The notes: generated from the sequence alone by a model not told the origin. Positions 1-7,768 are shown, numbered from the stretch's first letter. The stretch: DNA of 17,325 nt from Euryarchaeota archaeon TMED117 (GCA_002171315.2 NHFS02000073.1:1-17325); one strand, 5' to 3'. Made by a program: numbers and translations.

Positions 1-1806
1 TGAATCTCCACAATCGCCTGTGGCTGCAATATCGGCAACGAAATTGTCGGAAGCATCTGGGGAAGATGTGGAGGAACTAGGTGGAACATTTGCTCGGACA
101 GTACCGTTCTCGATAAGAAAAACCCCATCATCAACAGTTCCAGCAAGTATTGTATCTCCTGCTAGAGCAAGGGCAGTAATCCTGTCGCCCAAGTCAATAG
201 AGGTGAGCCAAAGTGAGTTTGCGATGTCGAATCTATCGAGTTGCTCCGAAGTATATCCTGCGACGTAGAGAATCCCATCGTGTTCAATTGCATCACTCAT
301 TTCAGGCCCAGATGGGCCACTTGCGATGACAATTTCTCGCTGCATTGTGCTTTGCATAGTGGCATCCATAAGAACAAGGCGACTGCCATCGGTCATAGCA
401 TGCATCATCGAAGATGGAGCACGAGCACCTCCCGGCGACCATGGCATCATCATGTTGGCCGATGTCTCTGTTAGGTTCATTTGACTCAAATCAATTGATG
501 CGCCGAAAACCCCTGTTGAAAGATCGTAGCGATGGAGCTGATCTCCACTCATGATATGGAGTGTGTCTTGATATGCTTGTGCACCGGAAACGGTATTCGA
601 TGCTAACCAGTTAGCATCATTCCATGTTGCAAGCCAAAAGCCTGAGTTCCAGTTATATCGGGCTAGGCCACTGTCTTGGGAAGAGAAAAGTAATTGGTTT
701 CCAGCAGTCGTAATTTCTGTTATTTCGTCGCTGTGAAGAACGTTACCAGAATTCCAAGAGGATAACGCTTGATTTGCCGACAAGTCATAACGCTCAACGC
801 CGTAATCAGTTGCTGCGTAGAAGATGCCGTTTTCTTCGTGAAGATCGTTAACATTGTCTATTATTCCAGTCGAAAAGAGGAGGCTCCAGCTAGAAGTTGC
901 AGAATCAAATTGATAATAATCTCCTCCGCCATCTGTCGCGTATATGCCAGAACTGAGGACTTCGAATGCTGCGATTTCCCCTCCCGGTAGAGAAGGTAAA
1001 CCTGGTTCTACTGTTCCATTAAGGCCTGAAATCATCCTGAAATCGGATGGCTCTTGAAAGGCAACGTGGAGATTCCCGTTCGGTCCAATGGCTATGTCGG
1101 CAATGGTCGTTAGTACTGAATCCGGCTCGATTTCATCAAAATCATAGAAATCGATGATTGCGGGGTCATTTCCAGCATCGAAGACGAGAATTGTATCGCC
1201 GGTTACAAGGTAGAGTTGTCCGTTAACTGGATGTTGAGCATACGATGTGATTGAAGTTGTTATCGGAGTAAACGAAGTTACTGGGTCAACTGGAGCAAGG
1301 GCTTCGAAAGCAAGTTCTGTGATTGTTGCATCAGAAGGTAATGTCCATCCTGCTCCACTTGCACTGTTTGGAGAGAGGCGATCGGAATATGGATTAGCCC
1401 CATCGAAAGAGTCCGAAGCACCGAGTATGCCCAGTCCTCTCCAATCGAAGAGATTGACACCAATGTCGTTGGCTACGAGAAGTGGTTGGTCGATCATCAA
1501 CCCATCAGATCCATTCACATGGATTTGAAGCGAAGCGTTGGAAATCTCGGCCCCTGGAGCGAACTCAAGTGTCCAATCAGCGGTCGCTTGACTGCTGAGT
1601 ATTGGGTCTGCGCCAATTGTGGCGTTGAGTTGAACCCAACCCGTATCATTGCTACCAGAAAGTGGCCAAGAAATAACATCTCCAGTTTCATGAGCAGAGG
1701 CCATTGGAACAGCAGTGAGAGCAAGAGACCATGATGAAATCAGCATTAATGCTGTTAGAAACATTGCCCGTCGCGAACGAGATTGTTCAGTATAGGCTTC
1801 GCTCAT
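1..1806 (-). CDS. Secreted beta-propeller-like surface protein (C-terminus cut by window edge)
   Basis: The minus strand is open from an ATG at 1806 through base 1, giving 602 codons with no stop, so the gene continues outside the window. The N-terminus is a clear Sec signal: RSRR at residues 10-13, a hydrophobic core at about 14-34, and an ASA|HE cleavage site after residue 38. The mature part is rich in Ser, Asn, Asp and Gly. From about residue 190 it repeats a pattern of a short hydrophobic strand, a Gly-Asp or Asp-Gly turn, and then phrases such as GIFYAATDYGVERYD, LLFSSQDSGLARYNW and ILYVAGYTSEQLDRFD. These look like blades of a WD40/PQQ-like propeller. Residues 40-180 look like a separate beta-sandwich region. 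The role is probably a cell-surface or secreted binding protein; the ligand is unknown. A weak TATA-like stretch lies about 28 bases upstream of the ATG, consistent with leaderless transcription. The gap to the upstream pyruvate kinase gene is 59 bases. Confidence 0.85.
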   Translation of the reverse strand, partial: MSEAYTEQSRSRRAMFLTALMLISSWSLALTAVPMASAHETGDVISWPLSGSNDTGWVQLNATIGADPILSSQATADWTLEFAPGAEISNASLQIHVNGSDGLMIDQPLLVANDIGVNLFDWRGLGILGASDSFDGANPYSDRLSPNSASGAGWTLPSDATITELAFEALAPVDPVTSFTPITTSITSYAQHPVNGQLYLVTGDTILVFDAGNDPAIIDFYDFDEIEPDSVLTTIADIAIGPNGNLHVAFQEPSDFRMISGLNGTVEPGLPSLPGGEIAAFEVLSSGIYATDGGGDYYQFDSATSSWSLLFSTGIIDNVNDLHEENGIFYAATDYGVERYDLSANQALSSWNSGNVLHSDEITEITTAGNQLLFSSQDSGLARYNWNSGFWLATWNDANWLASNTVSGAQAYQDTLHIMSGDQLHRYDLSTGVFGASIDLSQMNLTETSANMMMPWSPGGARAPSSMMHAMTDGSRLVLMDATMQSTMQREIVIASGPSGPEMSDAIEHDGILYVAGYTSEQLDRFDIANSLWLTSIDLGDRITALALAGDTILAGTVDDGVFLIENGTVRANVPPSSSTSSPDASDNFVADIAATGDCGDS

Positions 1807-1865
1807 GAATACGAATGCGTTCTTTTCACTATTTGAATGCGGTGTCTAATTGATAGAACAAAACG

Positions 1866-3335
1866 TCACTCCAAATCAGAGAGTTCACCGTCTTTTTGTA
1901 CCTGTAGTAAACGAATAGTGGATGTTCTGCCACTGATCGCTTGAGGAGATCCTGAAATAGCGACAATTTTTTCATCCGGTTTGATTTTTTTCTGTTCATA
2001 TAACAATCGAACAGCTTCTGCAACCGTCGAACGGGCTCTCGACTTTTCCTCAACCAGCAACCCTTCAACACCAGGTAAGATGGTCGTCCTACGAGCTGCC
2101 CGTATTCGGTTTGTCATAGCGTAAATGGGGATTCTTGGACGATGTGCTGCCATCAGCCGAGCAGCGTTACCATGTTCCGTTGCGACGATCAAGTGGTTTA
2201 CGTTTGTCTGTCGAGCAATGTCCACCGCTGCGCCTGCGATAACACGAGTTGAAACATACGCTGCTAAGGCAGGGGGTTCGGGCAAATCTGCTGTTGAGGC
2301 ATCAACGGTTTCAGCAATTCTTGCCATTGTTTCCACTGCCTTAACAGGATGCTGTCCTCCAGCAGTTTCTCCGGAGAGCATAACTGCACTAACATGCTGA
2401 CGAATAGCCGTTGCAACATCGGTCACCTCTGCTCGTGTTGGGCGTGCATGGTTGACCATGCTCTCGAGCATTTGGGTTGCAACAACGACGGGAGTCCCTC
2501 TTTCAAGGCACGCAGAGACGATTCTTTCTTGAGCCGCAGGAACTTCCTCGAGTGGTATTTCAACCCCCAAATCTCCTCTTGCAACCATAACAACGTCTGC
2601 TGCTTCAACGATTGCATTCAGGTCCTTCAGAGCCGCAGGATGTTCGATTTTCGCAACAATCCACGTATGTACGCCAGCCTCCTTGATACGTTCACGCGCA
2701 GGTTCTAAATCATCTGCACTTCGAACATATGATACTGCAACAAAATCTACATTTTGGGAGAGTGCATGCTCAAGACAATCAAGGTCATGAGGGCCAACTG
2801 CAGGAAGTTTAACCAGTGTTCTTGGAACGTTTATTCCCTTTCGTTCCGTTAAGATTCCACCGTCTTCAACTCGACATCGTACAACTTCGCCAATATGCTC
2901 AGGCGCTGATAGAACCTCTAATCGAATCAGGCCATCAGATAGGAGAACAGGATCTCCAACTCGCAAATCCTTGGACAACCCATCCCATTCAACAGGTAAT
3001 GTTTTCACCGGTTCGCCAAGAATTGTGTTCGCTTGTGCGGGCAATCCATCTGGGACTCCACAATGAAGATCGATGAGTTCACCTCTTTCTAGAACGACTT
3101 CTCCTTCAAAGGTTCCAAGGCGTAGTTTAGGGCCAGGAAGATCGGCTAACAATCCAACATATTTACCAGCCTCTTCTTCTGCAGAACGGATGTTCTGTAT
3201 TGTCTTCTCTTTACCGCTGAAATCACCATGAGAATAGTTGAGGCGAGCAATGTCCATACCTCCTTCAATCATCTGTTTTAATGTCTCAACGTTATCGCTT
3301 GCTGGGCCAATCGTCGCAATAATTCTTGAACGCAT
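1866..3335 (-). CDS. pyk: Pyruvate kinase
   Basis: Glycolytic enzyme, cytosolic: phosphoenolpyruvate + ADP to pyruvate + ATP. At 489 residues it has normal length for the family. Visible family elements: N-terminal ATIGPAS (7-13), the substrate loop R31-L-N33-Y-S35-H-G, the catalytic lysine segment AKIEHP (K229, E231), the metal-binding ARGDLGVEIP (252-261), ATQMLESM (286-293) and MLSGETA (319-325). The C-terminal domain ends with a GSPQAISGRTST loop as in other pyruvate kinases. At the monovalent-cation site, the segment DLPGPKLRLG (65-74) has Lys70 where potassium-dependent enzymes have Glu, which suggests a potassium-independent enzyme. The ATG start at 3335 has a strong purine-rich ribosome site (GAGGAGAGGA) immediately upstream and sits at the conserved N-terminus. 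It is divergent from the malic enzyme gene, so both ends of the PEP-pyruvate-malate node lie together. Confidence 0.97.
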   Translation of the reverse strand: MRSRIIATIGPASDNVETLKQMIEGGMDIARLNYSHGDFSGKEKTIQNIRSAEEEAGKYVGLLADLPGPKLRLGTFEGEVVLERGELIDLHCGVPDGLPAQANTILGEPVKTLPVEWDGLSKDLRVGDPVLLSDGLIRLEVLSAPEHIGEVVRCRVEDGGILTERKGINVPRTLVKLPAVGPHDLDCLEHALSQNVDFVAVSYVRSADDLEPARERIKEAGVHTWIVAKIEHPAALKDLNAIVEAADVVMVARGDLGVEIPLEEVPAAQERIVSACLERGTPVVVATQMLESMVNHARPTRAEVTDVATAIRQHVSAVMLSGETAGGQHPVKAVETMARIAETVDASTADLPEPPALAAYVSTRVIAGAAVDIARQTNVNHLIVATEHGNAARLMAAHRPRIPIYAMTNRIRAARRTTILPGVEGLLVEEKSRARSTVAEAVRLLYEQKKIKPDEKIVAISGSPQAISGRTSTIRLLQVQKDGELSDLE

Positions 3336-3487
3336 GTCCTCTCCTCATGCCTCAACACGAGCACTCAACCCATAGTCCTTACATCAGCGGTTCATCAAAA
3401 CCAGTGATAGAAACTCTCCTTCTGGGCCAATCAAGGAACAATGCTCAAACCATTGATGCTACCAAGAGAGGTTTAGGGGATAAAAGC
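3336..3487. promoter_or_regulatory. Divergent intergenic region between pyk and malic enzyme
   Basis: If malic enzyme starts at the GTG at 3488, this 152-base stretch separates two divergent metabolic genes and must carry both promoters. On the minus strand the 11 bases next to the pyk ATG form a Shine-Dalgarno-like GAGGAGAGGA. For the plus gene, AGAGG lies about 15 bases before the GTG. I see no convincing TATA box for either gene. The stretch is open in the malic-enzyme frame, so an upstream start (ATG at 3347 or GTG at 3404) cannot be excluded. In that case the region would be partly coding. Confidence 0.4.
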
Positions 3488-5806
3488 GTGAAGAAAAAGA
3501 GAGATGAAATTCTTCGTCGTGAAACACTTGAGTATCACGAGAAAGAACCGCGTGGAAAAATCAAGGTCGTACCAACAAAACCTCATGCTACAGCGCATGA
3601 ACTTTCACTCGCTTATTCTCCTGGAGTAGCCTTCCCCTGTCTTGAAATTGCTGAAAGGCCAGAAGACGCATATCGTTATACTTCAAAAGGAAATTTAGTC
3701 GCTGTTATTTCAAACGGAACGGCTGTATTGGGCCTTGGAAACATTGGTGCCCTGGCAAGCAAACCCGTCATGGAAGGAAAAGGCCTTCTCCTGAAAACAT
3801 TCGCAGATATCGATGTGTTCGATATCGAGGTCGATACGACTGATCCAGAAGAGTTTATTTCGACAGTTGTTAACATTTCGAAAACATTCGGAGGTATCAA
3901 TCTCGAAGATATCAAAGCCCCAGAATGCTTCGAAATCGAACGAAGAATAGCAGAAGCAACAGACATTCCCGTTATGCATGACGATCAACACGGAACTGCT
4001 ATTATTTCTGGCGCTGCATTACTCAATGCAGTAGAATTGCAGGAAAAGGAATTGGACACGATCAACGTTGTCGTTCTTGGTGCAGGGGCTTCAGCATTTG
4101 CTTGTGCGGAGCATTATGTTGCCTTAGGAGTAAAACGTTCGAACATTAAGATGGTTGATTCTCAAGGAATCATCACGACAAATCGCCTCAAGAAAGGAGA
4201 ACTTAATGAGTACAAGGCAAAATTTGCTATCGACTGCCCAGATGGTACTCTTGCAGATGCAATGAATGGTGCCGATGTCCTTCTTGGCCTTTCCAAAGGC
4301 GGGCTTGTGTCAAAGGAAATGGTTGCTTCAATGTCGGCAAAACCAATCATTTTCGCACTAGCAAATCCGACACCTGAAATTCTTCCAGAGGAAATCCTCG
4401 AAGTTCGTACAGATGCGATCATTGCCACTGGACGTTCAGATTATGCAAACCAAGTGAACAATGTCCTTGGTTTCCCTTACATTTTCCGAGGCGCTCTTGA
4501 TGTACGTGCGAGAGATATCACTCAGAATATGAAGATGGCAGCAACACGCGCTCTTGCTGCATTAGCAAAAGAACCCGTTCCAGACTACATCTCAACCGCT
4601 TATGATGGTGCTACGATGGAATATGGCCCTGAATACATCATTCCGAAACCCTTCGATCGACGTGTCTTGATTTGGGAGGCTTCTGCAGTGGCACAGGCTG
4701 CTGTCGATGAAGGAATCACTTCTGTAACCAAAGAGGAGTTTTCACTCCAAGCTTACAGAGAATCGCTCGAAGCACGATTGGGAATGACCTACTCGATTAT
4801 GCGCAGTGTCATCAATCAGGTGCGCCGAAGAAATAAGCGGATTGTCTTCCCAGAAGGCGATAATGAGAAAGTCATACGCGCTGCTGCCCAACTTGCGGAG
4901 CAAAAAATATGCAAACCAATTTTACTAGGTCCAAAGGATCGGATTGCCCGAATGATGGAGGAAATGCATTTCGACTTCGAATACGAAGTCTATGATCCTC
5001 GGACCGATGAACGAAGAAAAGGAATTTATGCGGATAAATTATTCAAGTTAAGAGAGCGGAAAGGCGTCACTAGAGTCGATGCTGCCCGTCTTCTCAAAAG
5101 CCGACCATACTTTGCAAGCCAAATGGTTGAATCTGGAGATGCTGATGGATTCGTTGGAGGCGTTAGCAGAAATTACAGCGATGTGTTGCGCCCAGTCTTA
5201 GAAACGATTGGCCCTTCAGACGACGCTCATTGTCTGATCGGGTGTTACATGGTGACCATCAAAGGCCGGCTTCTCTTCCTTGCTGATGCAACTGTGAACG
5301 TCTATCCTGATAGTCGTACATTGGCAGAAATTGCTGTTCAAACAGCGAAGGTTGCACGAAGATTTGGTGTAAGTCCAAAGGTTGCCATGCTCTCTTTCTC
5401 AAATTTCGGTAGCACTCGTGCTCAGCGTAGCGATCGAATCGAAGAGGCTGTTGAAATGGCGAGGATTCTTGATCCAACTCTTGTAATTGATGGTCCAATG
5501 CAAGCAGATACTGCTCTTGATCCGACTGTTCAGCAAGAATACCCATTCATGGAATTTACGGGGCCAGCAAATATTCTGGTTCTACCGAATCTTGCTTCGG
5601 CTAATATTGTCTACAAGATGCTCGAGCAACTAGCTGATGCTGAAATGACAGGGCCGATTCTTGAAGGAATGAAAAATCCAGTCCAACTTGTCGCTCGTCA
5701 AGATGGCGTCCGCCACATCGTTAACATGACTGCAATTTGCGTTGCTGATGCTATGCGTAAAGATTCTTATTGGGAAACATTGGCAAACGAGTCTTCCGAT
5801 TCTTGA
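3488..5806 (+). CDS. maeB: Malic enzyme fused to phosphotransacetylase-like domain (MaeB type)
   Basis: Oxidative decarboxylation of malate to pyruvate + CO2, probably with NADP, in the cytosol. The architecture is that of bacterial MaeB. The malic enzyme half carries YSPGVA (about 43-48, catalytic Tyr), a segment around GKPVMEGK-like SKPVMEGK with the catalytic Lys, EDIKAPECF and DDQHGTA for metal and substrate, the dinucleotide motif VLGAGASAFA, and GRSDYANQVNN. From about residue 450 (RIVFPEG) to the end it is a Pta-like domain with SFSNFGS and GPANILVLPN. In E. coli MaeB this domain is regulatory rather than catalytic, and the same is inferred here. I chose the GTG at 3488 (773 residues) because homology begins there, at the position matching the E. 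coli start. The frame is open upstream to a TTG at 3326 inside pyk, with an ATG at 3347, but those starts would leave no room for divergent promoters. The 3' end overlaps the convergent downstream gene by 40 bases. Confidence 0.93.
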   Translation: MKKKRDEILRRETLEYHEKEPRGKIKVVPTKPHATAHELSLAYSPGVAFPCLEIAERPEDAYRYTSKGNLVAVISNGTAVLGLGNIGALASKPVMEGKGLLLKTFADIDVFDIEVDTTDPEEFISTVVNISKTFGGINLEDIKAPECFEIERRIAEATDIPVMHDDQHGTAIISGAALLNAVELQEKELDTINVVVLGAGASAFACAEHYVALGVKRSNIKMVDSQGIITTNRLKKGELNEYKAKFAIDCPDGTLADAMNGADVLLGLSKGGLVSKEMVASMSAKPIIFALANPTPEILPEEILEVRTDAIIATGRSDYANQVNNVLGFPYIFRGALDVRARDITQNMKMAATRALAALAKEPVPDYISTAYDGATMEYGPEYIIPKPFDRRVLIWEASAVAQAAVDEGITSVTKEEFSLQAYRESLEARLGMTYSIMRSVINQVRRRNKRIVFPEGDNEKVIRAAAQLAEQKICKPILLGPKDRIARMMEEMHFDFEYEVYDPRTDERRKGIYADKLFKLRERKGVTRVDAARLLKSRPYFASQMVESGDADGFVGGVSRNYSDVLRPVLETIGPSDDAHCLIGCYMVTIKGRLLFLADATVNVYPDSRTLAEIAVQTAKVARRFGVSPKVAMLSFSNFGSTRAQRSDRIEEAVEMARILDPTLVIDGPMQADTALDPTVQQEYPFMEFTGPANILVLPNLASANIVYKMLEQLADAEMTGPILEGMKNPVQLVARQDGVRHIVNMTAICVADAMRKDSYWETLANESSDS

Positions 5807-6633
5807 ACGACTCCTTCTTCATAGGAAATTGTAGGTCTTCTTGGCCTCCAAATAGCTCCTGTTACGAACCCAGCAACGAGTCCACCAAACAAAAGGTTCG
5901 GCCACCCATCGATTGCGTATGTGTCGAAACCTCGCAGGATGGGAATCAGAAATGAGGGGATGATTCCAAGCAATGTCGTCCATAACAGTTCAGTTCGGAA
6001 ATTGCCCCATGAATCTGCGGATTTGGGAACTCTTCTCGCTGGTGTATCTCGAATTGGAGAAATCACAAATCGAACTACTGTATTGGTGAGTGAACGATCA
6101 ACTGGAATATTTGAGGTTGCAAAAACACCCTTCCGTTTTGGATGCATTTCTACAGCCAATCGGTGATATTGTAACGGGCCAGTGGTTTCGATTGGACGAA
6201 TTCGCCCGTCCATCATTGCACCTCGATGATTTGCAGCAGCGGCATCCCCTAGTATTTCGACGACTCCGGGAGCAAGACGTATCTCATTCTGTGCATGATG
6301 CCATTCTGGATACGAAGGTGGTCGAATTTCCCATTCACCAGGCAACGATTCGAAATCGAGTTGCTCTTCAATTTGTTTCCTTATGGCTTCTATTTCACTT
6401 CCAATAAGGCCAACCATCGGCTCTGTAGAATCCTCAATTTCATCATCTTCTCCAAGCAGACCAGCGACTTGTTTCCTTGTTATGGGTTCTTCAAGAATGT
6501 AATAATCAGGTAATTGGACCTCGTATCTCGGTCTCTGGCTTGCATAAATCCATCCTCCTTTGTCACTTCCCAAGAAGGAACTGCCATGCGAGATACGTTT
6601 GAATTCAAGTTCATTCACTGAGATTGAATCCAA
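5767..6633 (-). CDS. Cysteine-free SUMF1/FGE-like domain protein with two C-terminal membrane helices
   Basis: 288 residues. Residues about 15-200 resemble a degenerate formylglycine-generating-enzyme (SUMF1) fold. A G-S-S-F-L-G-S start (17-23) is followed by RYEVQLPDYYILEEPITRKQ (36-55), which matches the family pattern of a V-x-L-x-x-F-x-I strand and then P-[VI]-T. Next come PPSYPEWHHA (105-114), analogous to LPTEAEWEYA, and VVRFVISP (186-193), analogous to the FRVV end. The protein has no cysteine at all, so it cannot use the cysteine chemistry of true FGE. A binding or structural role is more likely. Two hydrophobic segments at about 216-233 and 245-263 anchor it, followed by a short acidic tail. 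The start is a TTG. The preferred ribosome site GAGGTGAT lies just before it and directly follows the stop of the upstream GST-like gene, so translation is probably coupled. The SUMF1 assignment is by eye and moderate. Confidence 0.72.
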   Translation of the reverse strand: MDSISVNELEFKRISHGSSFLGSDKGGWIYASQRPRYEVQLPDYYILEEPITRKQVAGLLGEDDEIEDSTEPMVGLIGSEIEAIRKQIEEQLDFESLPGEWEIRPPSYPEWHHAQNEIRLAPGVVEILGDAAAANHRGAMMDGRIRPIETTGPLQYHRLAVEMHPKRKGVFATSNIPVDRSLTNTVVRFVISPIRDTPARRVPKSADSWGNFRTELLWTTLLGIIPSFLIPILRGFDTYAIDGWPNLLFGGLVAGFVTGAIWRPRRPTISYEEGVVQESEDSFANVSQ

Positions 6634-6636
6634 AAA

Positions 6637-6644
6637 ATCACCTC
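6637..6644 (-). promoter_or_regulatory. Shine-Dalgarno site that supports a TTG start
   Basis: On the minus strand, GAGGTGAT follows immediately on (and partly overlaps) the TGA stop of the GST-like gene at 6643-6645. It sits a few bases before the TTG at 6631-6633. It matches the complement of the conserved archaeal/bacterial 16S rRNA 3' end (GATCACCTC). The next in-frame start, a GTG five codons later, has no such site, so the TTG is preferred. The layout also indicates that the two genes share one transcript. Confidence 0.6.
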
Positions 6645-7332
6645 AGTTGAGATGTTGTTCCATCTTACGATACCAGACCATTCCGTTTTCATGCTCTTCC
6701 AAAAGTCTGAATTGTTTGAATGGTGAAACTGAGCGCATGTAGCCGAATGCAGCAAAATCTACGAGGTCAGGAAGTTCTCCTCCAAAGAAGTCCTTTCCTT
6801 CAAATGAATCAGTATACTCTGTTAGGAGATCGTGCCATAGTTTCTTTGGAGTACGCCCATCTTTCTTCACTCGTTTTCGGGCGATGATGCCCCACATGAT
6901 GGGAAACCCTGCCCATGCATAGAGGCGTCTAGAGAAGAATCCAAATTTCTCAAGTTTTGAAACTCGACGTGTTGTACTAAGCGCAGCTCCTAGGGAACCA
7001 TAGAGAATGGGAATTGTCGCACTTTTCCATGCATTATCGACATGACTCAGCATGTTATCAAAACGTTCTGTTCCCTTTTCTTTGGAGAGTTTACCTTGGT
7101 TGTATTTGTTATCAATGTGTGACATAATTGGAGTGGAGTCGACAACCACAATCCCCTCAGCATCAGTAAATACGGGGACCTTGTTCCATCCGTCTGTAAA
7201 GGCAAGTTCCTTCTTTGTCTTCATGGCATTGACTTGAATTTCTTCAACGTCCATTCCAAGGTGTTCAATTATTCCTCGGACTTTCCAAGAGAATGGGCAC
7301 GTTTGCAATACGTGGAGCGTGGCTTTGCTCAT
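6643..7332 (-). CDS. GST-fold protein similar to membrane-associated prostaglandin E synthase 2
   Basis: 229 residues from the ATG at 7332. The reading frame is open further upstream, but the thioredoxin-fold homology begins at this Met and the preceding gene ends 25 bases before it. The N-terminal glutaredoxin/GST-N domain has T-C12-P-F-S15 where PGES-2 has CPFC, a cis-Pro in NKVPVF (50-55), and DST (65-67) for the thiol ligand backbone. The C-terminal helical half matches the PGES-2 pattern, with LWHDLLTEYTDSFEGKDFFG followed by ELPDLVDFAAFGYMRSV and a final W-Y-x-K-M-E segment. Eukaryotic PGES-2 isomerises PGH2 and binds glutathione and haem. A prostaglandin role is very unlikely here, and the substrate is unknown. 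Having only one cysteine in the active motif suggests monothiol chemistry. It lies between a small hypothetical gene and the SUMF1-like gene, all on the minus strand with short gaps. Confidence 0.85.
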   Translation of the reverse strand: MSKATLHVLQTCPFSWKVRGIIEHLGMDVEEIQVNAMKTKKELAFTDGWNKVPVFTDAEGIVVVDSTPIMSHIDNKYNQGKLSKEKGTERFDNMLSHVDNAWKSATIPILYGSLGAALSTTRRVSKLEKFGFFSRRLYAWAGFPIMWGIIARKRVKKDGRTPKKLWHDLLTEYTDSFEGKDFFGGELPDLVDFAAFGYMRSVSPFKQFRLLEEHENGMVWYRKMEQHLN

Positions 7333-7357
7333 GGACAGACGACAGAGGACTCCTTCT

Positions 7358-7696
7358 TCAATCCTCGTTATTCTCTTGCTCAGGCCGCCATCCTGGCTTC
7401 CAGAAATCATCATTATCAAGCCATGAAATCCATTCATCGTCCGAACAAGAGAGGAGTCGAAAAGCCCGACTTTCCAGACCTTCCCGATTGTATTGAGGGA
7501 GTATTCCCTCTGAAAACGCCTGATGCCAATCAACCTGCATCTGCCGAATCTGTCGGCGAGCCGCTTCAGGATTATCAAAATTCATTTCACAAATATCCCG
7601 TAATTCAGATAACCAAGTTCTCGTATCTTTCCTTAATGGATCATTGATGATTTGTCTTTTCTGGTTCGATTTCTTACCAAAAGGCCACCATCCCAT
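7358..7696 (-). CDS. Small hypothetical protein, Trp-rich
   Basis: 112 residues; I do not recognise a family. The N-terminus MGWWPFGKK is short and amphipathic. Residues 22-62 are predicted helical and charged (TRTWLSELRDIC, then PEAARRQIRQMQ). Residues 85-105 are acidic and Trp-rich (DDEWISWLDNDDFWKPGW), and the tail is acidic. No signal peptide or transmembrane helix is evident. It is accepted as real because its stop is 25 bases upstream of the GST-like start, in the same direction, and because homology in the GST-like gene begins only after this stop. The ATG at 7696 faces the divergent rlmH gene, so it is probably the first gene of a three-gene transcript with the GST-like and SUMF1-like genes. 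Confidence 0.65.
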   Translation of the reverse strand: MGWWPFGKKSNQKRQIINDPLRKDTRTWLSELRDICEMNFDNPEAARRQIRQMQVDWHQAFSEGILPQYNREGLESRAFRLLSCSDDEWISWLDNDDFWKPGWRPEQENNED

Positions 7697-7768
7697 AACG
7701 ATTCCAAATCGGCGTTTGTTTTCATCTTTCGTACGAATATGAAAAAAGAACCATCATCTCGCAGAGTT

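Noticed and set aside
1829..2071. Minus-strand open frame overlapping the 3' end of pyk
   Set aside because: It overlaps pyk in another frame on the same strand and is a shadow frame with no ribosome site or family resemblance.
6643..7578. A 311-residue version of the GST-like protein starting at 7578
   Set aside because: The first 82 residues overlap the upstream small gene in another frame and show no family similarity. The GST/thioredoxin homology starts at the ATG at 7332.
7652..7768. 39-residue extension of RlmH
   Set aside because: It overlaps the divergent small gene and lies outside the SPOUT homology. Only the in-frame ATG at 7739 remains a minor alternative.
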